DNA of 5,744 nt from JAASSS01 sp021767745 (GCA_034189165.1 JAXHVN010000010.1:1-5744), one strand, 5' to 3'. Shown: positions 1 to 5,744, numbered from the stretch's first letter. Program-made: numbers and translations. The notes: a model not told the origin generated them from the sequence alone.

Positions 1-231
1 TACCGCCTGTTCGCACCGGGGCCGGCGCCAGCGAGCGAGGCGTCGTCCGCCGAGCCGTCCGCAGCGGCCGCCGATGCCGACTACCTGCTGACCGCGAGCG
101 ACTGGCCGCAGACCTTCCGCGTGCCGGCCTTCCTCGCCGAACCCCTGCGTGCAGCCGCCGATCGGCAGGCGCTGCTCGCCGCCGACGGAGCGAGCGGGGC
201 CGGCGCGGCGGACGCCGCGATCGGCCCGTAG
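1..231 (+). CDS. C-terminal end of an unrecognised protein (5' end outside the window)
   Basis: An open frame runs from base 1 to a TAG at 229-231, giving 76 residues without a start in the window. Most codons end in G or C and the A/T bases fall mainly at codon position 2, which supports real coding. Visible parts are an Ala/Ser/Pro-rich linker (about residues 6-25), a more ordered stretch containing DYLLTASDWPQTFRVPAFLA (about 27-46), and an Ala/Gly-rich tail. I do not recognise the family and see no transmembrane segment or catalytic motif. It lies upstream of eutB on the same strand, but 210 bases separate them, so co-transcription is uncertain. The stop may not be the original one: the frame one base over (149-376) stays open and coding-like beyond 231, so a frameshift near 180-231 is possible. 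Confidence 0.55.
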   Translation, partial: YRLFAPGPAPASEASSAEPSAAAADADYLLTASDWPQTFRVPAFLAEPLRAAADRQALLAADGASGAGAADAAIGP

Positions 232-441
232 CCAGCGGCACGGGCGCTGCCCGCCGAGCGCCGCCGCCGGCAGCGCCGGCCCCGACGCGGCCGGCTCCGC
301 GAAGCGCTCGGCACCGCACCCGGCACCAGAGCCCGGGGCCCCGGTGGCGCTGGCGAGGCGCTGGCGGCAGGCGTAAGGTGAAAGCCAAGGCCCGCTACCC
401 CCCGGCGGGTCCGCAGCCTCGGGCCACCCGGGGGAGCAGCG
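232..441 (+). other. Inter-gene stretch and eutB leader
   Basis: No confident separate gene lies here. The first part (232-376) is open in the frame that starts at the GTG at 149 and ends at TAA 374-376. In that frame A/T bases avoid codon position 3, so it may be the frameshifted tail of the preceding gene rather than spacer. The rest (377-441) is the eutB leader. It has a C-rich run at 398-403 and the eutB ribosome binding site. I could not find a convincing sigma-70 promoter. I also found no recognisable cobalamin-riboswitch box, although such a switch would be plausible for a B12-dependent enzyme. Confidence 0.5.
399..436 (+). promoter_or_regulatory. eutB ribosome binding site with a hairpin that can mask it
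   Basis: The Shine-Dalgarno sequence GGGGGAG (430-436) lies five bases before the ATG at 442 and supports that start. CCCCCGG at 399-405 is the exact reverse complement of CCGGGGG at 428-434. A 7-bp all-GC stem with a 22-base loop could therefore cover most of the ribosome binding site. A competing shorter stem, CCCGC (391-395) with GCGGG (405-409), shares bases with it, so two alternative folds are possible. The pairing is seen directly in the sequence. Any regulatory role is inference, because GC-rich DNA makes chance stems common. Confidence 0.4.
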
Positions 442-1854
442 ATGTTGGCCAAGTATCGCTACGTGCTCGGCGATCGGACCTACCGGTTCGTGAACCTCGC
501 CCAGGTCATGGCGAAGGCGAGCCCCGCCCGCGCCGGTGACCGGCTGGCGGGCGTGATCGCCGATTCCGCCGAGGAGCGGGCCGTGGCCCAGCACGTGCTG
601 GCGGACGTGCCGCTGCAGACCTTCCTCGACGAGGCGCTGATCCCCTACGAGGCCGACGAGGTCACCCGGCTCATCCTGGACGATCACGATGCCGCGGCCT
701 TCGCGCCGATCCGCCACCTCACGGTGGGGGGCCTGCGCAATTGGCTGCTGGGCGATGAGGCCACGCCGGCGCGGCTGGCCGCGCTGCGGCCCGGGCTCAC
801 GCCGGAGATGGTGGCGGCGGTGAGCAAGCTGATGCGCAACCAGGATCTGATACTGGTGGCGCGCAAATGCCGGGTGACCAGCGCCTTTCGCAACACGCTG
901 GGCCTGCCGGGCCGGCTGGCCACGCGCCTGCAGCCGAACCACCCCACCGACGAGGCCACCGGCATCGCCGCCAGCGTGCTGGACGGGTTGCTCTACGGCA
1001 ACGGCGATGCGGTGATCGGCATCAATCCGGCCACGGACAACCTCGCCCAGACGCTGCACCTGCTGCAACTGCTGGACGAGATCATCCAGCGCTACGAGAT
1101 CCCGACCCAGTCCTGCGTGCTCGCGCATGTGAGCACCACCGTGGAGGCGATCGCCAAGGGCGCCCCGGTCGATCTGGTGTTCCAGTCGATCGGCGGCACC
1201 GAGGCCACCAACCGCAGCTTCGGCGTGACGCTCGCGGACCTGGCCGAGGCGCGCGAGGCGGCGCTCGGCCTGCGCCGGGGCAGCGTCGGCGACAACGTCA
1301 TGTATTTCGAGACCGGCCAGGGCAGCTCGCTGTCCGCCGATGCTCACCACGGGCTGGACCAGCAGACCTGCGAGGCGCGCGCCTACGCCGTCGCCCGCAA
1401 GTTCGAGCCGCTGCTGGTGAACACGGTGGTCGGCTTCATCGGCCCGGAGTACCTGTTCGACGGCCGGGAGATCATCCGGGCGGGCCTGGAGGATCACTTC
1501 TGCGGCAAGCTGCTCGGGCTGCCGATGGGCTGCGATGTCTGCTACACGAACCACGCCGAGGCCGACCAGAACGACATGGACAACCTGCTGACGCTGCTGG
1601 GCGTGGCGGGCTGCAACTACATCATGGGCATCCCGGGCTCGGACGATGTGATGCTCAACTACCAGACCACGTCCTTCCACGACGCCCTCTACCTGCGCCG
1701 TACGCTCGGCCTGCGTCCGGCGCCGGAGTTCGAGCAGTGGCTGGCCCGGCTGCAGATCTTCGAGGACGTGCAGGGCCCGCGCCTGCCGGGCGCCGTGCCC
1801 GCGGCCTTCGCCCGGCCGCTGGCGCGCCTGCACGAGTCGCACGGCGATGGCTGA
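442..1854 (+). CDS. eutB: Ethanolamine ammonia-lyase, large (catalytic) subunit
   Basis: EutB is the active-site subunit of adenosylcobalamin-dependent ethanolamine ammonia-lyase, which converts ethanolamine to acetaldehyde and ammonia. It works with EutC in an alpha6-beta6 complex, cytosolic here unless a compartment is encoded elsewhere. The product has 470 residues, against about 453 in Escherichia coli. The TIM-barrel active-site residues known from the E. coli enzyme can be placed with a two- to three-residue offset: R162 and Q164 in RLQPN, N195 in GINPATDN, E290 in MYFETGQGS and D365 in GCDVCYTNH. The conserved NHAEADQNDMDNL block (370-382) and GIPGSDDVMLNYQTTSFHD (396-414) are also present. 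The ATG at 442 is favoured because a strong GGGGGAG site precedes it and the first residues match the family's usual beginning. It is first in the operon and overlaps eutC by 8 bases. No truncation or missing key residue is seen. Confidence 0.97.
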   Translation: MLAKYRYVLGDRTYRFVNLAQVMAKASPARAGDRLAGVIADSAEERAVAQHVLADVPLQTFLDEALIPYEADEVTRLILDDHDAAAFAPIRHLTVGGLRNWLLGDEATPARLAALRPGLTPEMVAAVSKLMRNQDLILVARKCRVTSAFRNTLGLPGRLATRLQPNHPTDEATGIAASVLDGLLYGNGDAVIGINPATDNLAQTLHLLQLLDEIIQRYEIPTQSCVLAHVSTTVEAIAKGAPVDLVFQSIGGTEATNRSFGVTLADLAEAREAALGLRRGSVGDNVMYFETGQGSSLSADAHHGLDQQTCEARAYAVARKFEPLLVNTVVGFIGPEYLFDGREIIRAGLEDHFCGKLLGLPMGCDVCYTNHAEADQNDMDNLLTLLGVAGCNYIMGIPGSDDVMLNYQTTSFHDALYLRRTLGLRPAPEFEQWLARLQIFEDVQGPRLPGAVPAAFARPLARLHESHGDG

Positions 1855-2698
1855 GGACGCGCACGACCCACCCGCGGCCGAAGGGCCGGACGGCGGCGTC
1901 GTCGACAACCCCTGGGCCTCGCTGCGTGCCTATACCGATGCCCGCATCGGCCTCGGCCGCGCCGGCATCAGCCTGCCAACCGCGCCGCTGCTCGCCTTCC
2001 AGCTGGCGCACGCCCAGGCCAAGGACGCGGTGCATACCGCGCTGGACACCGAGGCGCTGACCCGCCAGCTCGCCGGGCTCGCCCACCCGCTGGCACAGAC
2101 CGCACCGCTGCTGCTGGCCACCCAGGCCGGCGACCGGGCCACCTACCTGCAGCGGCCAGATCTCGGGCGCCGGCTGGATGAGCCCTCCCGCGAGCGGCTG
2201 GCCGAGGCGCACGGCGCCGCGCCGGCCGACCTCGCGCTGGTGCTGGCCGACGGCCTCTCGGCCCGCGCCGTGGCGGCCTGGGCGGTGCCGGTGATCGATG
2301 CCCTGTGCACGGCGCTGGCCGCCGCCGGGCCGGACTGGCGGCTGGCGCCGGTCTGCCTGGTGCGGCAGGGCCGGGTCGCCATCGGCGATGAGGTCGGCGA
2401 GCGCCTGCAGGCGCGGGCAGTGGTCGTGTTCATCGGCGAGCGGCCGGGGCTGAGTTCGCCGGACAGCCTCGGCCTGTACCTCACCTGGGCGCCGCGCCCG
2501 GGCGTGACCGACGCCGAACGCAACTGCATCTCCAATGTGCGCCGCGGCGGGCTGGCCCCGGCCGCTGCCGGCCGGCGCCTGGCCTACCTGCTTGGCGAGG
2601 CGCGCCGGCGCGAGCTGTCCGGCGTGCAGCTGAAGGATCGTTCCGCTGCCGACCCCGACGAGGGCCCACCCCGGCCCGGCAACTTTCTGGCCCCCTGA
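1847..2698 (+). CDS. eutC: Ethanolamine ammonia-lyase, small subunit
   Basis: EutC pairs with EutB and helps to hold the adenosylcobalamin cofactor at the subunit interface. The product has 283 residues, against about 295 in E. coli. Family landmarks are RIGLGRAG (33-40), GDRATYLQRPDLGRRLD (95-111), LADGLSA (133-139), GERPGLSSPDSLGLY (197-211) and RNCISNVRRGGL (225-236). The variable N-terminal 20 residues are acidic and Gly/Pro-rich. About 18 Pro/Asp-rich residues follow the usual terminal SGVQLKD motif (258-264). The ATG lies inside the end of eutB (shared bases ATGGCTGA) and no strong Shine-Dalgarno precedes it. Translation is therefore probably coupled to eutB, which would suit a one-to-one complex. 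All expected core motifs are present. Confidence 0.95.
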   Translation: MAEDAHDPPAAEGPDGGVVDNPWASLRAYTDARIGLGRAGISLPTAPLLAFQLAHAQAKDAVHTALDTEALTRQLAGLAHPLAQTAPLLLATQAGDRATYLQRPDLGRRLDEPSRERLAEAHGAAPADLALVLADGLSARAVAAWAVPVIDALCTALAAAGPDWRLAPVCLVRQGRVAIGDEVGERLQARAVVVFIGERPGLSSPDSLGLYLTWAPRPGVTDAERNCISNVRRGGLAPAAAGRRLAYLLGEARRRELSGVQLKDRSAADPDEGPPRPGNFLAP

Positions 2699-2704
2699 CC
2701 CCCC

Positions 2705-2708
2705 GGAG
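2705..2708 (+). promoter_or_regulatory. Ribosome binding site of the ethanolamine permease gene
   Basis: GGAG lies six bases before the ATG at 2715, in the 16-base gap after eutC. It fixes the start of the permease gene and suggests independent ribosome loading within the same transcript. Confidence 0.7.
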
Positions 2709-2714
2709 CTCGCC

Positions 2715-4148
2715 ATGACCCAAGCCCAAGCCCCCGTGGATGCGGACTACCTGGCCCGGCGCCGGCTGCAGCGCGGCAGCGCCGGCTGGGTCCTGCTCGC
2801 CGGCCTCGGCGTCTCCTACGTGATCTCCGGCGACTTCGCCGGCTGGAACTTCGGCATCGGCGAGGCTGGCTGGGGCGGCTTCGCGCTCGCCGCGGTGCTG
2901 ATGGCGGTGATGTACTTCGCGCTGGTGCTCTCGCTGGCGGAGATGTCCGCCGCCATCCCCGCCGCCGGCGGCGGCTACAGCTTCGCCCGCCAGGCGATGG
3001 GCCCGGCCGGCGGCTATCTCACCGGGCTCGCGGTGCTGATCGAGTACGCGCTGGCGCCCGCGGCCATCGTCGTGTTCATCGGCGCGGCGGTGGAGGAACT
3101 GGTCGGGCTCGACGGCCCGCTGGTCTACGCCGCGTTCTACGCGGTCTTCGTCGGCATTCACCTGGCCGGCGTCGGCGAGGCGCTGAAGGTGATGATGGTC
3201 ATCAGCGCGCTGGCGGTGCTCGCCATCCTGCTCACCGCCTTCGCCCTGCTGGATGACTTCGACGCCGATCGGCTGTGGGACATCCCCGCCGCCGCGCCCG
3301 GCGGCTCGGCCGCCCTGCCGCAGGGCTGGCTCGGCGTCTGGGCGGCGCTGCCGTTCGCGATGTGGCTGTTCCTGGCGGTGGAGGGCGTGCCGCTGGCCGC
3401 CGAGGAAGCCAAGAATCCGGCGCGCGACGTGCCGCGCGGCATCATCGGCGCGATGCTGTTTCTGCTGTTCACGGCGCTGCTGGTGGTCGTCCTTTTGCCC
3501 GGCGCGGCGGGGGCGGCGGCCATCGGCGAGAGCGGCGTGCCGCTGGTGACGGCGCTGCAGACGGCCGGGCATCCGGCGCTCGGCACGCTGGTGAACGTGC
3601 TCGGCATGGCCGGGCTCATCGCCTCGTTCTTCTCCATCATCTACGGCTACAGCCGGCTGGTGTTCGCGCTCTCCCGGGCCGGCTACCTGCCGCGCTTCCT
3701 GTCGCTCACCAACGCCCGCAAGGCGCCGGCCTGGGCGCTGATCGTGCCCGGCCTGGTGGGCTTTGCCATCTCGCTCAGCGGCGCGGGCGATCTGATTCTG
3801 GCGATGGCGGTGGTGGGGGCGACGCTCTCCTACGCGCTGATGGCCGCCAGCCACATCCTGCTGCGGCTGCGCCAGCCGGCGCTGGCGAGGCCCTATCGCA
3901 CGCCGGGCGGCATCGCCACCTCCGGCACGGCGCTGGTGCTCTCGCTGGTGGCGCTGACCGGCGTCTACGCCTTCGATCCGCGCGCCTTCGGCTACACGCT
4001 GCTGCTGTTCGCGGCCGGCGCGGCCTGGTTCTTCGCCTACAGCCGCCATCACCTGGTGGCGCGCACGGCAGACGAGGAATTCGCCCTGCTGGCGCAGGCC
4101 GAGGCCTCGCTGGAAGGTGACGCGGCGCCGGCGGCAACGCCGGCCTAG
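2715..4148 (+). CDS. eat: Ethanolamine permease, APC superfamily
   Basis: This is a predicted inner-membrane carrier of 477 residues, in the usual size range of APC amino acid/polyamine/organocation transporters. It matches the ethanolamine permease branch. Visible features are SGDFAGWNFGI (38-48) in the first membrane segment, the APC motif GGGYSFARQAMGP (85-97), and EEAKNPARDVPRGI (230-243), the conserved loop after segment 6. About twelve hydrophobic segments can be drawn, near 22-40, 52-74, 104-128, 134-152, 155-178, 207-225, 243-262, 290-315, 338-356, 357-383, 401-420 and 424-442. The cytoplasmic tail is acidic and Ala-rich. It sits 16 bases after eutC in the same direction, so uptake and cleavage of ethanolamine are probably co-expressed. 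Substrate is inferred from the motifs plus the eutBC neighbours; another amine is possible but less likely. Confidence 0.92.
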   Translation: MTQAQAPVDADYLARRRLQRGSAGWVLLAGLGVSYVISGDFAGWNFGIGEAGWGGFALAAVLMAVMYFALVLSLAEMSAAIPAAGGGYSFARQAMGPAGGYLTGLAVLIEYALAPAAIVVFIGAAVEELVGLDGPLVYAAFYAVFVGIHLAGVGEALKVMMVISALAVLAILLTAFALLDDFDADRLWDIPAAAPGGSAALPQGWLGVWAALPFAMWLFLAVEGVPLAAEEAKNPARDVPRGIIGAMLFLLFTALLVVVLLPGAAGAAAIGESGVPLVTALQTAGHPALGTLVNVLGMAGLIASFFSIIYGYSRLVFALSRAGYLPRFLSLTNARKAPAWALIVPGLVGFAISLSGAGDLILAMAVVGATLSYALMAASHILLRLRQPALARPYRTPGGIATSGTALVLSLVALTGVYAFDPRAFGYTLLLFAAGAAWFFAYSRHHLVARTADEEFALLAQAEASLEGDAAPAATPA

Positions 4149-4168
4149 CGCGGCCCGGATCAGCCGCG
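4127..4168. terminator. Two GC-rich hairpins at the convergent gene ends (possible bidirectional terminator)
   Basis: GCCGGCG (4127-4133), loop GCAA, CGCCGGC (4138-4144) forms a perfect 7-bp stem with a GNRA-type tetraloop. It lies over the last codons of the permease gene. Immediately after the stop, CGCGGC (4149-4154), loop of 8 bases, GCCGCG (4163-4168) forms a 6-bp stem. The minus-strand EAL gene ends at 4177. Both stems would form in transcripts from either direction. Neither is followed by a T-run, so classical intrinsic termination is not shown. They could pause polymerase, support Rho-dependent ends or protect 3' ends. Confidence 0.35.
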
Positions 4169-4176
4169 GGCGAACG

Positions 4177-4935
4177 CTAGGGCGTGGCGGCCTCGCCGGG
4201 GAAGCTGGCGCCGGGCAGGGATTCGAAGCCCGGCCGGCCGAACAGGTAGCCCTGGAACAGCTCCACGCCCACGCCGGTCAGCCAGCGGTATTCCTCGATC
4301 GCCTCGATGCCCTCGGCGATCACCTCGATGCCGAGGTCGAAGCAGGCATTGACGATTGCCTGCACGATGGCCTGGCGCGGGCCGTGCGAGGCGATGCCAC
4401 GCACCAGATCCAGATCCAGCTTGACGATGTCCGGCTGGAAGTGCGCCAGCAGGTTGAGCCCCGAGTAGCCGGCGCCGAAGTCGTCGATGGCGATCTTGAT
4501 GCCGAGCGCACGGTAGCCGTTGACGGTCTTGGCGAAGGCATCGTGATCGCGGATGGCCTGGTCTTCCGTCGCCTCGAACACCAGCCGCTCCAGCGCGATG
4601 CCGTGCGCGCGTGCCGCCGCCAGCGTGGGCGCCATGTCCTGCGGCTGATCGGCCAGGCTGTGCGGCTGGCAGTTGAGGTGCAGCAGGCATGGCAGGCCGA
4701 GCCGTGCCGCCTGCGCGATCGCCAGCGGCCGCCCCACGCGGTCGAGCACGTTCACCCGATCGGCATCGAGCCCGGCCAGTACGCTGCCGGCGCCCTCCCC
4801 GGCCGGTCCGCGCACCAGCGCCTCGTAGGCGTGGATCGTGCGCGTACTCGCCGAGATGATCGGCTGGAAGGCGTAGCTGAACGCCGGCAGGCCGCCCGCC
4901 AGCACCGTGCCCTCGATCAGCGGCCGGGCCGCCAT
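4177..4935 (-). CDS. Stand-alone EAL-domain protein, predicted c-di-GMP phosphodiesterase
   Basis: This 252-residue soluble protein is almost entirely one EAL domain, which hydrolyses cyclic di-GMP to pGpG. The signature EALVR (38-42) supplies the catalytic Glu38. Other family metal-binding and catalytic positions are present: N88 in LHLN, E121 in FEATE, D151 and D152 in DDFGAGYSGL (loop 6), K172 in VKLD, E208 in VIAEG, and Q228 in QGYLFGRP. It is therefore predicted to be active rather than a degenerate EAL. There is no GGDEF, PAS, signal peptide or membrane segment, so a sensory input must come from a partner. The upstream BLUF gene ends only two bases before this ATG, with no obvious Shine-Dalgarno between them, which suggests translational coupling. 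The pair resembles PapA with PapB of Rhodopseudomonas palustris. Its 3' end converges on the permease gene. Confidence 0.93.
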   Translation of the reverse strand: MAARPLIEGTVLAGGLPAFSYAFQPIISASTRTIHAYEALVRGPAGEGAGSVLAGLDADRVNVLDRVGRPLAIAQAARLGLPCLLHLNCQPHSLADQPQDMAPTLAAARAHGIALERLVFEATEDQAIRDHDAFAKTVNGYRALGIKIAIDDFGAGYSGLNLLAHFQPDIVKLDLDLVRGIASHGPRQAIVQAIVNACFDLGIEVIAEGIEAIEEYRWLTGVGVELFQGYLFGRPGFESLPGASFPGEAATP

Positions 4936-4937
4936 GC

Positions 4938-5390
4938 TCAGGCGCCCGCCACCGCGCCCTCCGACTGGCGGCGCCAGCGGCCGCGGGCGAAGGCGGTCAG
5001 CAGCTTCTTGGCCCGGCCGGCGTCGAGCCCCTCCAGACAGGAGCGGGCGCCGAAGAAGTCATTGCCGCCGATGGCGGCGAGCACCTCGGGCGGGCGGGCG
5101 GAGACAAAGCCCATGCTCCACTGGCCGAAGGCGCGGCGCGGCAGTGGCTCGCGGATGATCTCCACCACCCCCTCGTGCCGCTCGTCCTGGGAGATGCGGT
5201 CGAACAGCGCCGCCACCCGCTCCGCCGGGCCTTCCAGCACCTGGAAGAAACTGCCCTCCACGTGCAGCAGCATGCCGGTGATATCGAGCCCGGCGTTGTT
5301 CACGCGCGAGCGTTCCAGAATTACCTGCAGCTCGCGCTCCGCAATGGGTCGGCTGGCGGCGCTGGCGTAGATACAGTGAATCAGCGTCAT
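4938..5390 (-). CDS. Short BLUF-domain blue-light photoreceptor
   Basis: BLUF proteins bind FAD and sense blue light. This one has 150 residues and starts with MTLIHCIYAS, the normal beginning of the fold. The photocycle residues fall at Y8, N32 (in NNAGLDITGMLL), Q50 (in SFFQVLEG), W91 and M93 (in FGQWSMGF). This is the numbering known for PixD (Slr1694). After the domain, residues about 101-140 look like the helical cap of short BLUF proteins, ending in LLTAFARGRWRRQ. The ATG at 5388-5390 is chosen because the BLUF fold begins there. The frame stays open to a farther ATG at 5528, but that 46-residue extension is low-complexity and unlike BLUF proteins. It is first in a two-gene operon with the EAL gene, so its likely output is light control of c-di-GMP breakdown. 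That output is inferred from context. Confidence 0.93.
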   Translation of the reverse strand: MTLIHCIYASAASRPIAERELQVILERSRVNNAGLDITGMLLHVEGSFFQVLEGPAERVAALFDRISQDERHEGVVEIIREPLPRRAFGQWSMGFVSARPPEVLAAIGGNDFFGARSCLEGLDAGRAKKLLTAFARGRWRRQSEGAVAGA

Positions 5391-5616
5391 TCTCGGCACG
5401 CTCGCGGGTGGGGCCTTGTGCGAATGGTTGCCCTCGCTATCGGCCGGCGCCCGTGCCGCTTGCCCGCCAGCCGACACACGGGGCCTGCTGGCGCCCGAAC
5501 GCGCAGGACCCCGGTCTGCCCCTGCCATGGGCGCGGCCGGCTGTGGTAGTAATCGGCAGCCAGGCCGCCGGCCACGCGCCGGCCTGTCGCCATTCCCGCC
5601 TTACGGACGAATCACC
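5391..5616. promoter_or_regulatory. Divergent control region between the BLUF gene and recQ
   Basis: These 226 bases must hold the promoters for the minus-strand BLUF-EAL operon and probably for plus-strand recQ. On the plus strand, TGGTAGTAA (5544-5552) resembles a weak extended -10 element in an otherwise GC-rich setting, but no good -35 is visible. I could not pick a convincing -10/-35 pair for the BLUF operon. CAGGCCG (5561-5567) and CGGCCTG (5580-5586) form an inverted repeat in the presumed recQ leader. CGGCACG (5394-5400) and CGTGCCG (5452-5458) form another in the BLUF leader. The recQ ribosome binding site is a weak GGA at 5605-5607. Confidence 0.4.
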
Positions 5617-5744
5617 ATGCCGGCCATGCCCACCGCCGATCAGCTGCTGCAGACGACCTATGGCTACGCCGCCTTTCGTGGCCAGCAGCGGGCGATCATC
5701 GACACCGTCGCCGGCGGGCGCGATGCCTTCGTGCTCATGCCGAC
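5617..5744 (+). CDS. recQ: ATP-dependent DNA helicase RecQ, N-terminal fragment
   Basis: RecQ is a 3'-to-5' superfamily 2 DNA helicase that acts in recombination and replication-fork repair. Only 42 complete codons are in the window. They contain YGYAAFRGQQ (15-24), the motif 0 that binds the adenine of ATP, with the key Gln at 24. GGRDAFVLMP (33-42) then leads into helicase motif I, which is cut off by the window end. The ATG at 5617 is preferred over the in-frame ATG at 5626 because GGA at 5605-5607 lies nine bases before it. The gene is divergent from the BLUF operon and no functional link is evident. Whether the rest of the protein is intact cannot be seen. Confidence 0.9.
   Translation, partial: MPAMPTADQLLQTTYGYAAFRGQQRAIIDTVAGGRDAFVLMP

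Noticed and set aside
232..441. A cobalamin riboswitch before eutB
   Set aside because: I looked for the conserved B12-box sequence and did not find it. The available leader is also short for the full fold.
81..452. A 123-codon minus-strand frame over the eutB leader
   Set aside because: It is Ala/Arg/Pro/Ser-rich without a recognisable domain, has no ribosome binding site that stands out, and overlaps both the upstream coding end and the eutB start.
867..2060. A 397-codon plus-strand frame inside eutB and eutC
   Set aside because: It is Arg/Pro/Gly/Ala-rich and lacks any motif, while the eutB and eutC frames match their families end to end.
1655..2716. A 353-codon minus-strand frame opposite eutC
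   Set aside because: It is low-complexity and lies opposite a conserved gene, so it was treated as a shadow.
2481..4052. A 523-codon open frame on the minus strand opposite the end of eutC and most of the permease gene
   Set aside because: Its product is a low-complexity run of Arg, Gln, Gly, Ala, His and Asp with no domain pattern. The opposite strand encodes a clear twelve-segment permease, so it is a by-product of GC-rich third positions.
4117..5370. A 417-codon open frame on the plus strand across both the EAL and BLUF genes
   Set aside because: The opposite strand carries two proteins with complete, recognisable catalytic and flavin-binding motifs. The plus-strand product shows none.
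5391..5528. A 46-residue N-terminal extension of the BLUF protein from an ATG at 5528
   Set aside because: Known short BLUF proteins begin at the strand containing the conserved Tyr about eight residues in, which fits the ATG at 5388-5390. The extension is low-complexity and would fill much of the divergent control region.
1..5744. tRNA or rRNA genes, CRISPR arrays, insertion sequences, attachment sites
   Set aside because: No tRNA-like cloverleaf, spaced direct-repeat array, transposase motif or terminal repeat pair was seen. Base and codon use are even across the window, with no sign of recent transfer.

Overview
The window comes from a very GC-rich bacterium. Nearly every codon in the real genes ends in G or C, and as a result long false reading frames appear in almost every other frame. 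The gene content (cobalamin-dependent ethanolamine ammonia-lyase with a dedicated permease, a short BLUF photoreceptor paired with an EAL protein, and RecQ) fits a free-living proteobacterium, probably gammaproteobacterial. The genus cannot be fixed from the sequence alone.

Layout, left to right. Positions 1-231 hold the 3' end of an unrecognised plus-strand gene. After it comes a 210-base stretch with no confident gene. Its last 40-50 bases are the leader of a plus-strand ethanolamine operon, with a strong ribosome binding site that a 7-bp hairpin could mask. The operon is eutB (442-1854), eutC (1847-2698, overlapping eutB by 8 bases) and an ethanolamine permease gene, eat (2715-4148, 16 bases after eutC). 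Together these import ethanolamine and split it to acetaldehyde and ammonia. No microcompartment shell genes, EutA reactivase or acetaldehyde dehydrogenase lie inside the window.

A minus-strand two-gene operon converges on eat. The 150-residue BLUF blue-light sensor (4938-5390) comes first. Two bases later follows a 252-residue stand-alone EAL-domain c-di-GMP phosphodiesterase (4177-4935) with all its catalytic residues. This is the most interesting part of the window. In BlrP1 and YcgF the BLUF and EAL domains sit in one chain. Here they are separate, adjacent proteins, as in the PapB/PapA pair described in Rhodopseudomonas palustris. The BLUF residue numbering (Y8, N32, Q50, W91, M93) coincides with that of PixD.

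A 226-base divergent control region (5391-5616) separates the BLUF gene from recQ, whose first 42 codons end the window.

The ethanolamine operon and the light/c-di-GMP operon are convergent, with only 28 bases between their stop codons. Two GC-rich hairpins lie at that junction. Nothing in the sequence shows a functional link between the two operons.
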